NCBI GenBank assembly: GCA_963829965.1
Contig: CAWHLK010000057.1
Location: 161,293 to 225,292 of the forward strand
Reading direction: 5' to 3'
DNA: 64,000 bases
DNA from: DASXZH01 sp963829965
GTDB lineage: Bacteria; Armatimonadota; Fimbriimonadia; Fimbriimonadales; Fimbriimonadaceae
Part shown: positions 34,830 to 41,786 of the stretch, in pieces
Layout: every line of letters starts with the position of its first letter
Position numbering within the stretch: the first letter of the stretch is position 1
The notes under the pieces: model-generated
The model's input: only the letters and a program-made list of their open reading frames with translations
What the model was told of the DNA's origin: nothing
The model's database searches: none
Position numbers and translations under genes: made by a program

Positions 34830-36062
34830 TTGCGCTATTTTCGTTTCGCCACCGTTTTATTGTTCGGCGTCATGGTCGCCACCTGTTGGGCCGCGCCGCA
34901 GATCCTCATCGTGCCCTTGACTCCGCCTCACGTCAAGAAGCAGTCGCAGAACGTGACCGATCTTGGCAGCGGCTTGATTGAGTTCGTTGCTCAAGAGTTC
35001 GATAACGACGGGCGTTTGCATCCGATTGCCTGGAGCATGACCGATCCCTATTTCCGGATTGCCGTCGATTCGGGAAAGATCAGGCAGAACGATCATCCCA
35101 GCCTTAAGGACGCCTTTCGGGTCGCGGACCAGTTGCGGATCGAATATGTGATGGGAGTCACCGTTTGGGACGACCAAGGCAAGATGATGGCGGTCGCTTA
35201 TCTTTACAGAAACGGGCAGTCGATTTGGCGCGACCCTCCGGAGAACGATACGGGATATCAAACCGCCTTGCAGAATGAAAAGAATGCGGTGATCCAAGCC
35301 AGGAAAAAGAAAAAGCAGGCCCCGGATATGGACATCGTGAATGCCCGGGAGATCAAGATCGGCAACTCGGGGCAGGACCAAGACAACGAACTCCATTCCA
35401 TGGCGCGAACTTGGGTCGCAAGCTTGGCCGACTCCATCTTCAAGAAGCTGGATGCCCACCCCCCCGTGCCGCCCCCGGTGATCGATTCGGGCCCTAAACC
35501 GATTGTTGTCAACCCGCCCCCGCCACCTGCTCAAAAAACGGACAGCAAGGACCTGCTTACGAGCGCCATGAAGCTGCTGGCCGATCACAAAAATGCGGAA
35601 GCGATCAGCATGCTGCGGGACGCGGTGGATCTCGCCCCCCTCGACGTCGAGCGAAGGCGCGCCCTGATCAACACGCTTAGCCAAACCGGCCAGCCGCTCA
35701 TGGCCGCGCAGGAAGCTCGCCGTGCTGCCGCGATTTTGCCGGACAAACTGGAGTTCCGGGTGCTTGCGGCCAAGAACTTTCTCGACGCCGGCCAGTCGGA
35801 CGAGGCGATGAGCGATTTGAAAGAGGCAGTCGCCCACGACCCTAACGGCACCCAAACCCGCATGCTCCTGGGCGAGATCGATTTATCGAAACTTAATCTG
35901 ACCGATGCGCTCACCCAGTTCGACTTTGTGATTTCCAAAGAGCCAAGCGGGGACGTCTATTACGACCGCGCTTTGGCAAAGTGCCTCAGCGGAGACGCGG
36001 ATGGCGCCTCAAAGGACTACGATGAGGCAAAAAAAGAGCGGCCTCGTCATCACGCCGGATAG
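34830..36062 (+). CDS. Exported TPR protein, ends at an A7 frameshift
   Basis: TTG 34830, one base after the previous stop and a few bases after AAGGGG, gives a signal peptide (MRYFRFATVLLFGVMVATCW). Residues 25-210 form an unrecognised domain (QILIVPLTPPHVKKQSQNVT; LRIEYVMGVTVWDDQGKMMA) resembling the GNA1162/CsgG-like nucleotide-free sensors only loosely. After a proline linker, TPRs run from about 245. The frame leaves TPR sequence at an AAAAAAA run (36029-36035) and ends as ERPRHHAG; dropping one A leads into the next frame, giving about 538 codons in total. Function unknown. Confidence 0.75.
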   Translation: MRYFRFATVLLFGVMVATCWAAPQILIVPLTPPHVKKQSQNVTDLGSGLIEFVAQEFDNDGRLHPIAWSMTDPYFRIAVDSGKIRQNDHPSLKDAFRVADQLRIEYVMGVTVWDDQGKMMAVAYLYRNGQSIWRDPPENDTGYQTALQNEKNAVIQARKKKKQAPDMDIVNAREIKIGNSGQDQDNELHSMARTWVASLADSIFKKLDAHPPVPPPVIDSGPKPIVVNPPPPPAQKTDSKDLLTSAMKLLADHKNAEAISMLRDAVDLAPLDVERRRALINTLSQTGQPLMAAQEARRAAAILPDKLEFRVLAAKNFLDAGQSDEAMSDLKEAVAHDPNGTQTRMLLGEIDLSKLNLTDALTQFDFVISKEPSGDVYYDRALAKCLSGDADGASKDYDEAKKERPRHHAG

Positions 36063-36447
36063 GGAGGCGCGCCGCTTTGCCGATGTGGAGCACCTGTTCG
36101 ACAAGACCGATCAGGATTACGGCGACCGATCCAGAACCCTGCTCCAGCACGCAAAGGCCAAGCCAAACGACCCTAGCGTCTCGTCGGACAACGAGAGTCT
36201 GTTGAACAAGGCCAACGCAGAAGTGGCCTTTCTCAGCCTCATCACCGTCCCCGATGTTCACAAACATTCAAATGACGTAAGGCTGTTGGCATTGAAATTG
36301 CTCATACAGTGCTACAGCGACCTCGAAGACTACATCAAATCGCCCACGGAAGACCTCATCGGCGACGCGACGATCACCTTGGGAGAAGGCCTAAAGGACC
36401 TGGACCAGGTGAAGACAACTTTCTCGGGGGAAAGCGACACGGGATAA
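36001..36447 (+). CDS. C-terminal continuation of the exported TPR protein (shifted frame)
   Basis: Its own ATG (36001) gives MAPQRTTMRQKK, which is an out-of-frame reading of the TPR codons and probably never made. From the A7 run onward it reads KKSGLVITPDREARRFADVE, then DKTDQDYGDRSRTLLQHAKA and a helical C-terminus ending at 36447. This is best understood as the real end of the 34830 protein, reached after a one-base slip. A separate small gene is the alternative. It ends 6 bp before the PilZ gene. Confidence 0.55.
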   Translation: MAPQRTTMRQKKSGLVITPDREARRFADVEHLFDKTDQDYGDRSRTLLQHAKAKPNDPSVSSDNESLLNKANAEVAFLSLITVPDVHKHSNDVRLLALKLLIQCYSDLEDYIKSPTEDLIGDATITLGEGLKDLDQVKTTFSGESDTG

Positions 36448-36453
36448 ATCGAA

Positions 36454-37077
36454 ATGAAGGAGATTCTAGAGCTATGCGGAATGTTCGCCATAGTCTTTGC
36501 AGTCTCCGTTGCCGCAAGCTACGTCTTCGTGACGTTCAAGCTAAAGCGGGCCGTACCCAAGCCATTGGAGAACGGCGTTCTCCAAATTCGATCCGGAACC
36601 GCGATGCATCGCTCCCGTTTCGCCCGGGAAACCGCAGACGGCTGGGTGATTCACGCGCCACTCAACCGAGACGCCTACGTTCCGATCCGTCCCGGCGAAA
36701 AGCTCGCCATTCTGATGCCTACCGAACATGGCTTGCGGCACTTTGAAACCGTAGTGACCCACCGAGACATCCGCACCCACGAGTTGACGGTCAAACCTCC
36801 AACCAGAATGACCGTCGTGGAGCGGCGTCAGTCGGAACGAGTAGACAAGTTTCTGAACCCCAACGCGTCTATCGAGGGTAGGGCGGCTACCCTCGTGGAC
36901 CTTTCCTCAGGCGGCGTAAGGCTAGTAACCGGCGACCCCCTCAAGAAAGGCGAACGCGCCGCGATCGACCTACCGGAAACCGGCCGCGTGTTCGGCTGGG
37001 TCCTAGATTCCGCGCCCTCCACGCCAGGCTATGTTCTGAGGCTGCGCTTTGAAGAACCAGTCCAAATAAAAGCCTAG
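36454..37077 (+). CDS. PilZ-domain membrane protein, c-di-GMP receptor
   Basis: A 207-residue protein with one N-terminal helix (LCGMFAIVFAVSVAASYVFV, residues 8-27), a beta-rich YcgR-N-like middle part (NGVLQIRSGTAMHRSRFARE to TVKPPTRMT) and a C-terminal PilZ domain. The c-di-GMP motif is complete: ERRQSERV supplies R-x3-R and LVDLSSGGVRLV supplies D-x-S-x2-G, about 30 residues later. It should bind c-di-GMP at the cytoplasmic membrane and alter a partner's activity, in other bacteria often motility, pili or polysaccharide export. It follows two TPR proteins with a 6 bp gap, so they may be its partners. Confidence 0.88.
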   Translation: MKEILELCGMFAIVFAVSVAASYVFVTFKLKRAVPKPLENGVLQIRSGTAMHRSRFARETADGWVIHAPLNRDAYVPIRPGEKLAILMPTEHGLRHFETVVTHRDIRTHELTVKPPTRMTVVERRQSERVDKFLNPNASIEGRAATLVDLSSGGVRLVTGDPLKKGERAAIDLPETGRVFGWVLDSAPSTPGYVLRLRFEEPVQIKA

Positions 37078-37101
37078 CCGAAGTCACCCGACCCGTCACC
37101 C

Positions 37102-37380
37102 GTTCACCGTTCACCGTTCCCTGTTTCCAGTTCACAGTTCACAGTTCACAGTTCACAGTTCTCCGTTCCCAGTTCCCAGTTCCCAGTTCCCAGTTCACAG
37201 TTCACCATTCACCGTTCCCCGTTCCCAGTTCCCAGTTCCCAGTTCCCAGTTCCCAGTTCACAGTTCACCGTTCACCATTCACCGTTCCCAGTTCCCAGTT
37301 CCCAGTTCCCAGTTCCCAGTTCACAGTTCACAGTTCCCAGTTCCCAGTTCCCAGTTCACCGTTCACAGTTCACAGTTCAC
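37102..37380 (+). repeat. Heptanucleotide repeat array, class II (GTTCACN/GTTCCCA), long
   Basis: About forty uninterrupted seven-base units (GTTCACC, GTTCACA, GTTCCCA, a few ATTCACC) follow the PilZ stop by 24 bp. Blocks of four to five GTTCCCA alternate with GTTCACA/C blocks, showing a higher-order pattern. Nothing else lies in 37078-37587 except the terminator at 37403. Confidence 0.9.
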
Positions 37381-37402
37381 GCTCCAACTCCCCCCCAAAT
37401 CG

Positions 37403-37438
37403 AATCGCCCCCAGCTTTTACACTGGAGGCGATTTTTT
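37403..37438 (+). terminator. Rho-independent terminator
   Basis: AATCGCCCCCAG pairs with CTGGAGGCGATT with one mismatch over 12 bp around an 8-base loop, followed by a run of six T. It would end the plus-strand transcript of the zinc-ribbon/TPR/PilZ operon after the heptamer array. Confidence 0.8.
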
Positions 37439-37587
37439 CCCAGTTTCAACTGTTGGTCGAAACTGTCCCCGGAGAGGGAAGGAGGATATGCGTCATATTT
37501 TCTAACGCCGAATTCAGGCCCTTCGTTTCGTTCTTGGGACCCCAATTTCTCTCGATGGGGCACGGTCGCTCCTCCATGATCCACGCG

Positions 37588-38916
37588 TCATCCCTTGAGG
37601 AGAGTCGTCTGTTGCAGCTCTGCCAACCGGTGGTTCAACTCCGCCATCTCCTTTTCCGGAAGCCGTGTCGCGCAGCCCTCAGCCACCAGCAGCCCGCGCG
37701 CATACAGAGTTTTTCGCACGTCCTCATCCGGAATGGTCGCCGCGATGTCGCTGTAAGCCCGCAAGATCCTCATGCTGACCGCCAAATCGCCTCTCGCGTA
37801 GAGCCGGATCTGTTCAAACGCCGAATCCATCAGACCATCGAAGTCAACCCAAGGAATGCTGAGCCGCAGCTTCCCGGGCGGATCGTACAGCAGCGCATCC
37901 GGCAGGTCTCTCATTCCGAAACGAATCATGATCCGGCTCAGTTGGTCGATACACGCGATGGCGGTCGTCGGATCGTTGACGGCCGGGGAAATCGCCTTAA
38001 GCGCGATATCCACTATCTGGAGCACTCCAAATTCAACATCTTGCTGCAAGGTTCTCGTAGGCCCGATGTCAAACGCGCCCAACAAGCGGGCATTGCCCTC
38101 GGGAGCCACACGCTCGCCCTTTTCGATCATGAGGAGCGGCACTCCGGCGGGCACAAAGTGTCCGACCCGGCGCAAAACCCGAATACAAATCCGATGCTCT
38201 TTCGCGAGCCGCAGAAGCAGATTCGCATCGGAAAACCGGATGTAGCCTGCGACTTCGCTGAGAATGGGGACCTCATCCTGGCCGGGCGGGGCCAGGTGCA
38301 TCTTCACGTGTCGTGCCGCTTCCCTAATCGGGTAGGGCATGATGCTGTCGATGACCGCTTCCGTCTCGTTCGCAATCCGGTTGACGATATGGTTGACGCT
38401 GATCGCTTCCGAAATGTGGTGGATGAAAAACAGAAGCCAGGCCACGCAGGCCAAGGCCAGGAACATGGCGCCCATCACCGTCAGGACCGGCTCGGTCGGA
38501 TGCGGCCGAAGATGCGCGGTGGGCAGCGCCGCGATGCAATAGGAAAACGTTCCCAAGAAGATCCCCAGCGTCCACTGGGTGACGTGGTCCTTCGCAAAGC
38601 TGACAATGATCCGCGGTGAAAACTGCATGGATGCCAGCGTCAGCGTCATCAGCAGAATCGCGAAAACGATCGAAACAACCGTCATCACCGCGCCTGCGAT
38701 ATCGCCGAGGATGATCTGCGCAACTTGAGGGTCGGACCGCGAAGGAAAGAGAGCGAACGGCACCCAACGGGCAATCTCAGGCTCGGCCGTTTCCAAGGTG
38801 GAAAGCAAGCCGCCCGCCAAGCCGAGCGCAACCGCAATAATCAGCGGCCTAACCAGGAATCCGCCTTGCAGGTTATAAACGGCGTGCCGGAAAAGCAAGG
38901 GGACGCGCAGCTTCAT
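37588..38916 (-). CDS. DUF2254 family membrane protein
   Basis: A 442-residue protein with four hydrophobic helices in the first 165 residues (LIIAVALGLAGGLLSTLETA, GAVMTVVSIVFAILLMTLTL, WTLGIFLGTFSYCIAALPTA, VMGAMFLALACVAWLLFFIH) and a soluble C-terminal half. ASMQFSPRIIVSFAKDHVTQ and LKAISPAVNDPTTAIACIDQ are signature stretches of DUF2254, predicted membrane proteins of unknown activity. It stands alone between the terminator at 37403 and a toxin-antitoxin-like cluster. Family confident, function not known. Confidence 0.88.
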   Translation of the reverse strand: MKLRVPLLFRHAVYNLQGGFLVRPLIIAVALGLAGGLLSTLETAEPEIARWVPFALFPSRSDPQVAQIILGDIAGAVMTVVSIVFAILLMTLTLASMQFSPRIIVSFAKDHVTQWTLGIFLGTFSYCIAALPTAHLRPHPTEPVLTVMGAMFLALACVAWLLFFIHHISEAISVNHIVNRIANETEAVIDSIMPYPIREAARHVKMHLAPPGQDEVPILSEVAGYIRFSDANLLLRLAKEHRICIRVLRRVGHFVPAGVPLLMIEKGERVAPEGNARLLGAFDIGPTRTLQQDVEFGVLQIVDIALKAISPAVNDPTTAIACIDQLSRIMIRFGMRDLPDALLYDPPGKLRLSIPWVDFDGLMDSAFEQIRLYARGDLAVSMRILRAYSDIAATIPDEDVRKTLYARGLLVAEGCATRLPEKEMAELNHRLAELQQTTLLKG

Positions 38917-39128
38917 TTGTGCCTAACTCGTTATACCTTTCGAGATCCTTATAGACCCGAGCTAACAGGTTGCGAGGCTAATAGTACTGCGGTCCCATCG
39001 AAGGAGTTCAGGCGGCTTACCATTCCACCGCTTGAGACCCGCCGCGTCTCTGAAGATCGGCTTCTTGGACGCATGCTATTCGACGGTGTCAGTTCTACAG
39101 CCAGAAATCGCCGTGAGTATCCAAGTGT

Positions 39129-39479
39129 TCAGCCCGCCAACGGATAACCGCCCGCTGAGCGGATTCGCTGATATTCTTCTGGAGTTAATCCTAGAGCAAG
39201 TCCAACCCGTAGCCGGTGATCCTCGCCACGGGCACGGGCGACGGCGTCCAGAATAATGCGGCCGCGCTCTTCGGCCGGCACGTCTCTCCAGGCTTTCCAA
39301 ATCACGGAAAGCATATAGCGTCCTCCACCATAGCCCGACGTTTCCTCAATGACAATCTCGTCTTGCAGCGGCAACTGTTCTCCAACAGCGAGCTGTTGCG
39401 CCGGCTGCGCAAATTCGGCTGCCAACGCTTCGACCAGGTGGCCATAGTGTTCAGGATGACTTCGAACAAAGCGAGGCAT
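39129..39479 (-). CDS. Small soluble protein paired with a HEPN-like gene
   Basis: ATG 39479 overlaps the preceding stop (TAATG), giving 116 residues (MPRFVRSHPEHYGHLVEALA). The middle is acidic with EQLPLQDEIVIEETSGYGGG, the end is helical (LRVGLALGLTPEEYQRIRSA). No family recognised. Tight coupling to the upstream HEPN-like gene suggests a toxin-antitoxin style pair, but the protein shows no nucleotidyltransferase GSxxRG motif as in HEPN-MNT systems, so the pairing is only suggestive. A longer frame up to 39590 would overlap the neighbour by 112 bp and is less likely. Confidence 0.55.
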   Translation of the reverse strand: MPRFVRSHPEHYGHLVEALAAEFAQPAQQLAVGEQLPLQDEIVIEETSGYGGGRYMLSVIWKAWRDVPAEERGRIILDAVARARGEDHRLRVGLALGLTPEEYQRIRSAGGYPLAG

Positions 39480-39988
39480 TACTTTACCAACTCCTTCCTG
39501 TTTATTATGAACCAGTTGGCAGCTTCGGCGACTTCCAAAACCTCGTTCGGCTCCGGCTGGATTGTCTTGTACCGAAGCTCCTCCTTCCAATGGCTGTGTG
39601 CACGGCCGGCGTAAAGCATCATTGCGCCTTCGAACGCGCCTCTTATTGGAAGCCCGCGCGCACGCCTTTCATCGAACAGTCTCCTTGCGATTGCGGCAAG
39701 GTCATGGGTTCTCAAATCCGGTTGCCCGGGTATCGCAGCCAACGCCTGAAGAAATGGATCATCGAGGCTAACGCCCACAAGTTCGGCGTACGCCGATTTC
39801 AGGGTAACCTCAACGCAGTACCCGAACAGGTAGATCGCTCCCAAATCGCGGCCTGGGCGGCCCCACAGCTCGTAACCGTCATACCATCGAAGCACGGCGA
39901 CGCTGTTAAAGGCTGCACAACTTTCCCTTTCGGACTCGGCTCGCTGCCAAAAGCCCCCTGCGCGGTTATGAGGAGGCAACTTCAGCAT
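39479..39988 (-). CDS. HEPN-like protein
   Basis: A 169-residue mostly helical protein starting at ATG 39988. The central segment AIYLFGYCVEVTLKSAYAEL resembles the second helix of HEPN domains (GY..E..LKA pattern), followed by HDLAAIARRLFDERRARGL, matching the H-L-x3-A turn in such proteins, and a final helix EVAEAANWFIINRKELVK. I see no clear R-x4-H RNase motif, so it may be a non-catalytic HEPN protein. It is translationally coupled with the small gene downstream and lies near further toxin-antitoxin genes. Confidence 0.55.
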   Translation of the reverse strand: MLKLPPHNRAGGFWQRAESERESCAAFNSVAVLRWYDGYELWGRPGRDLGAIYLFGYCVEVTLKSAYAELVGVSLDDPFLQALAAIPGQPDLRTHDLAAIARRLFDERRARGLPIRGAFEGAMMLYAGRAHSHWKEELRYKTIQPEPNEVLEVAEAANWFIINRKELVK

Positions 39989-40069
39989 TGAATTTCAGAG
40001 GGTACCCGCGCGCCTTAATTCGTCGGGCCATTGTGAACGCATCCGACGCTGATTGGCCACAGCGTCACC

Positions 40070-40232
40070 TTAGAAGTCTATTCTCCCAAGGAATTCCATC
40101 AATGCCTTGGCATTGGATGGTTCGGAGTCTTGCAGCCTCGCCTCGATTCTCGGCCAGTCGTCATAAAGGAATCAGAACATGGACTGGCCGCTGATTGTCG
40201 TCGTAAACGATTTGCTTTCGCACGGGTTCCAT
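40070..40232 (-). pseudogene. Phd-like antitoxin, frameshifted
   Basis: From ATG 40232 it reads MEPVRKQIVYDDNQRPVHVL then IPL and a stop; removing one T at CCTTTATGAC restores IPYDDWPRIEARLQDSEPSN and AKALMEFLGRIDF, ending at 40070. The pattern K.IV.DE..RPV.VLI.Y.DW..IE..L is typical of Phd/YefM-like or orphan antitoxins of 50-60 residues. No toxin follows. Too short and broken to appear as one reading frame. Confidence 0.5.
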
Positions 40233-40269
40233 AACATTATTATGGTTTTAGCTAGCCTTTGCGACATTC

Positions 40270-40428
40270 TCAGCCATCTGTCGGAGCTTGTCCTGCGATG
40301 AGGCGAATGTATTGTTCCCAAAGTTCCTCGTCGCGCAGTTCTTCGGCGATAATCGCCGCCAGAGGTTCCTGCTCCTCCTTTGGGAGCATAAAGGCTTTCT
40401 TAAAGATTTGAGACAACGAACCTACCAT
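40270..40428 (-). CDS. Orphan antitoxin-like small protein
   Basis: A 52-residue frame from ATG 40428 to TGA 40270: MVGSLSQIFKKAFMLPKEEQ, EPLAAIIAEELRDEELWEQY, then IRLIAGQAPTDG. The LP..EQ..LA..I.EEL.DE..W pattern is common in small antitoxins encoded before RelE- or PIN-type toxins. The gene that follows on the same strand is the broken Phd-like antitoxin, not a toxin, so it is orphaned. Charged and helical, no membrane part. Found by reading the strand directly. Confidence 0.5.
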   Translation of the reverse strand: MVGSLSQIFKKAFMLPKEEQEPLAAIIAEELRDEELWEQYIRLIAGQAPTDG

Positions 40429-40538
40429 AGCTGAATTCTACGTTACTTACGCTAAATTGGGAAAGGAATACGTGTGCTGGTTGGTAAGCAAGCTCACCAA
40501 CGCAGCCGCAACTCGAACGGATCGATCATCATAATTAG

Positions 40539-40775
40539 ATGGCTAAGAATTTAATCACCAGTGACCCGAAGGTGATGATGGGCAAGCCCGTCGTCGCTGG
40601 GACACGCATCACCGTCGAGTCCATTTTAGAAAAGCTGAGCGCAGGCGAAACTGAGGAGCAGATCCTGCGCGCTCATCCGAGGCTGACAGGCGAGGCGGTA
40701 CGGCAGGCCATCGGCTTTGCGGCTAGCGCCTTGCGTGCTGACGTCGTCTATCCTGTGGCCAGCCAACGCCAGTGA
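40539..40775 (+). CDS. DUF433 antitoxin
   Basis: A 78-residue protein: LITSDPKVMMGKPVVAGTRI, then TVESILEKLSAGETEEQILR, is the conserved DUF433 (VapB45-like) pattern with a winged-helix DNA-binding fold. In this family the protein neutralises the partner encoded next to it and represses the pair. Its stop overlaps the GTG start of the DUF5615 gene by 4 bp, the standard arrangement. Complete and apparently functional. Confidence 0.88.
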   Translation: MAKNLITSDPKVMMGKPVVAGTRITVESILEKLSAGETEEQILRAHPRLTGEAVRQAIGFAASALRADVVYPVASQRQ

Positions 40776-41122
40776 CCCTTTTCGCGGATGAAGGGGTGGA
40801 CCGAGACATAGTTGAGCGCCTCAGAGGTGACGGCCATGAGGTTTCGTATGTTGCGGAAATGCAAAAAGGGGTTACGGACGAACAGGTCTTGAGAACGGCA
40901 ACTGTTGGCCAAGCTATTCTCGTCACGCAGGATAAGGATTTTGGTGAGCTCGTCTTTCGGCAGAAACTAGCTGCCGGCGGGATATTGCTAATCCGATTGG
41001 CTGGCGCGTCAGCTCTTGAAAAAGCAGAACTGGTCTCGACAGCGGTTAGGGATCACGGCTCTGAGATGGCCCACGCCTTCAGCGTCATCTCCAAGAACAG
41101 CTTGCGCATCCGCCACATATAG
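40772..41122 (+). CDS. DUF5615 PIN-like toxin
   Basis: A 116-residue protein from GTG 40772: TLFADEGVDRDIVERLRGDG gives the first acidic residues of the PIN-like/Mut7-C fold, and ILVTQDKDFGELVFRQKL the conserved T.D.DFG motif. Proteins of this family are predicted RNases, partnered with DUF433 antitoxins. The gene is intact with both acidic motifs. With its partner it forms a complete type II toxin-antitoxin module next to the kdp operon. Confidence 0.87.
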   Translation: MTLFADEGVDRDIVERLRGDGHEVSYVAEMQKGVTDEQVLRTATVGQAILVTQDKDFGELVFRQKLAAGGILLIRLAGASALEKAELVSTAVRDHGSEMAHAFSVISKNSLRIRHI

Positions 41123-41156
41123 CAGGACCATTTCTGAGCTGCCATCCTGCTGGCGA

Positions 41157-41783
41157 TTACTTCGCCGCGTCTAAGGCCAGATTCAGCTTCAACACATTAA
41201 CCGCCGGGTCTCCGAAAAGCCCTAAAAACGGCTCGGTCGTGTTCGCCTTGATCAGCTCCTTCACTTTATCCAGCGGCATATGCCGCGCATCCGCAACCCG
41301 CTTGGATTGGATGTCGGCATTCGCGGGGCTGATATCGGGATCCAAACCGCTCGCCGAACGCGTTACCGCGTCCGCCGGCACCGGCGTGTTCTCGTCCAGG
41401 TTGTTCTCCTTTCGATACGCCGCAACAAGATCCTTCACGCCGTCAAAGTTGTTCGGATCGTCTTTGCCGTCCGCCGTTTTCTTGTGGATGCCGTTGATCA
41501 GCTTGTCGCTGGTGGGTCCCAGGTTCGTGCCTCCCGAACTGGTCGGATCGTAACCGTTGCCGGCCGCCGAAGGCCGCGGGTGGAAATACTCCGGCTTGGT
41601 AAAGCCTTGCGCGATCAGCGCAGAGCCCACCACGTTCCCCTTGGAGTCTTTCACCATACTGCCGTTTGCCTGGTCTTTAAAGGCGGTCTGGCCGATGGCC
41701 CAAATCAGGGCAGGGAACACTCCGCCGCCGAGAACGACAAAAGCGAGAGTAAGAAGGATCGCAGGTCTAAGTTGCTTGAGCAT
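41157..41783 (-). CDS. kdpC: Potassium-transporting ATPase subunit KdpC
   Basis: A 208-residue protein with one N-terminal transmembrane helix (AILLTLAFVVLGGGVFPALI) and a periplasmic domain with the KdpC signatures IAQGFTKPEYFHPRPSAAG, SGLDPDISPANADIQSKRVA and GLFGDPAVNVLKLNLAL. KdpC stabilises the KdpFABC complex and helps ATP binding by KdpB. It follows kdpB with a 3 bp gap and is the last gene of the operon. Slightly longer than the 190-residue norm because of a loop with NNLDENTPVPADAV. Confidence 0.97.
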   Translation of the reverse strand: MLKQLRPAILLTLAFVVLGGGVFPALIWAIGQTAFKDQANGSMVKDSKGNVVGSALIAQGFTKPEYFHPRPSAAGNGYDPTSSGGTNLGPTSDKLINGIHKKTADGKDDPNNFDGVKDLVAAYRKENNLDENTPVPADAVTRSASGLDPDISPANADIQSKRVADARHMPLDKVKELIKANTTEPFLGLFGDPAVNVLKLNLALDAAK

Positions 41784-41786
41784 GAT

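Noticed and set aside
34857..35855. 332-codon minus-strand frame opposite the exported TPR gene
   Set aside because: Antisense of a signal-peptide plus TPR gene in a tight operon; no recognisable motif.
36020..36040. Classical -1 ribosomal frameshift at A AAA AAA
   Set aside because: A -1 shift leads to a frame without TPR continuation; the needed change is +1 or loss of one A, so only polymerase slippage or mutation fits.
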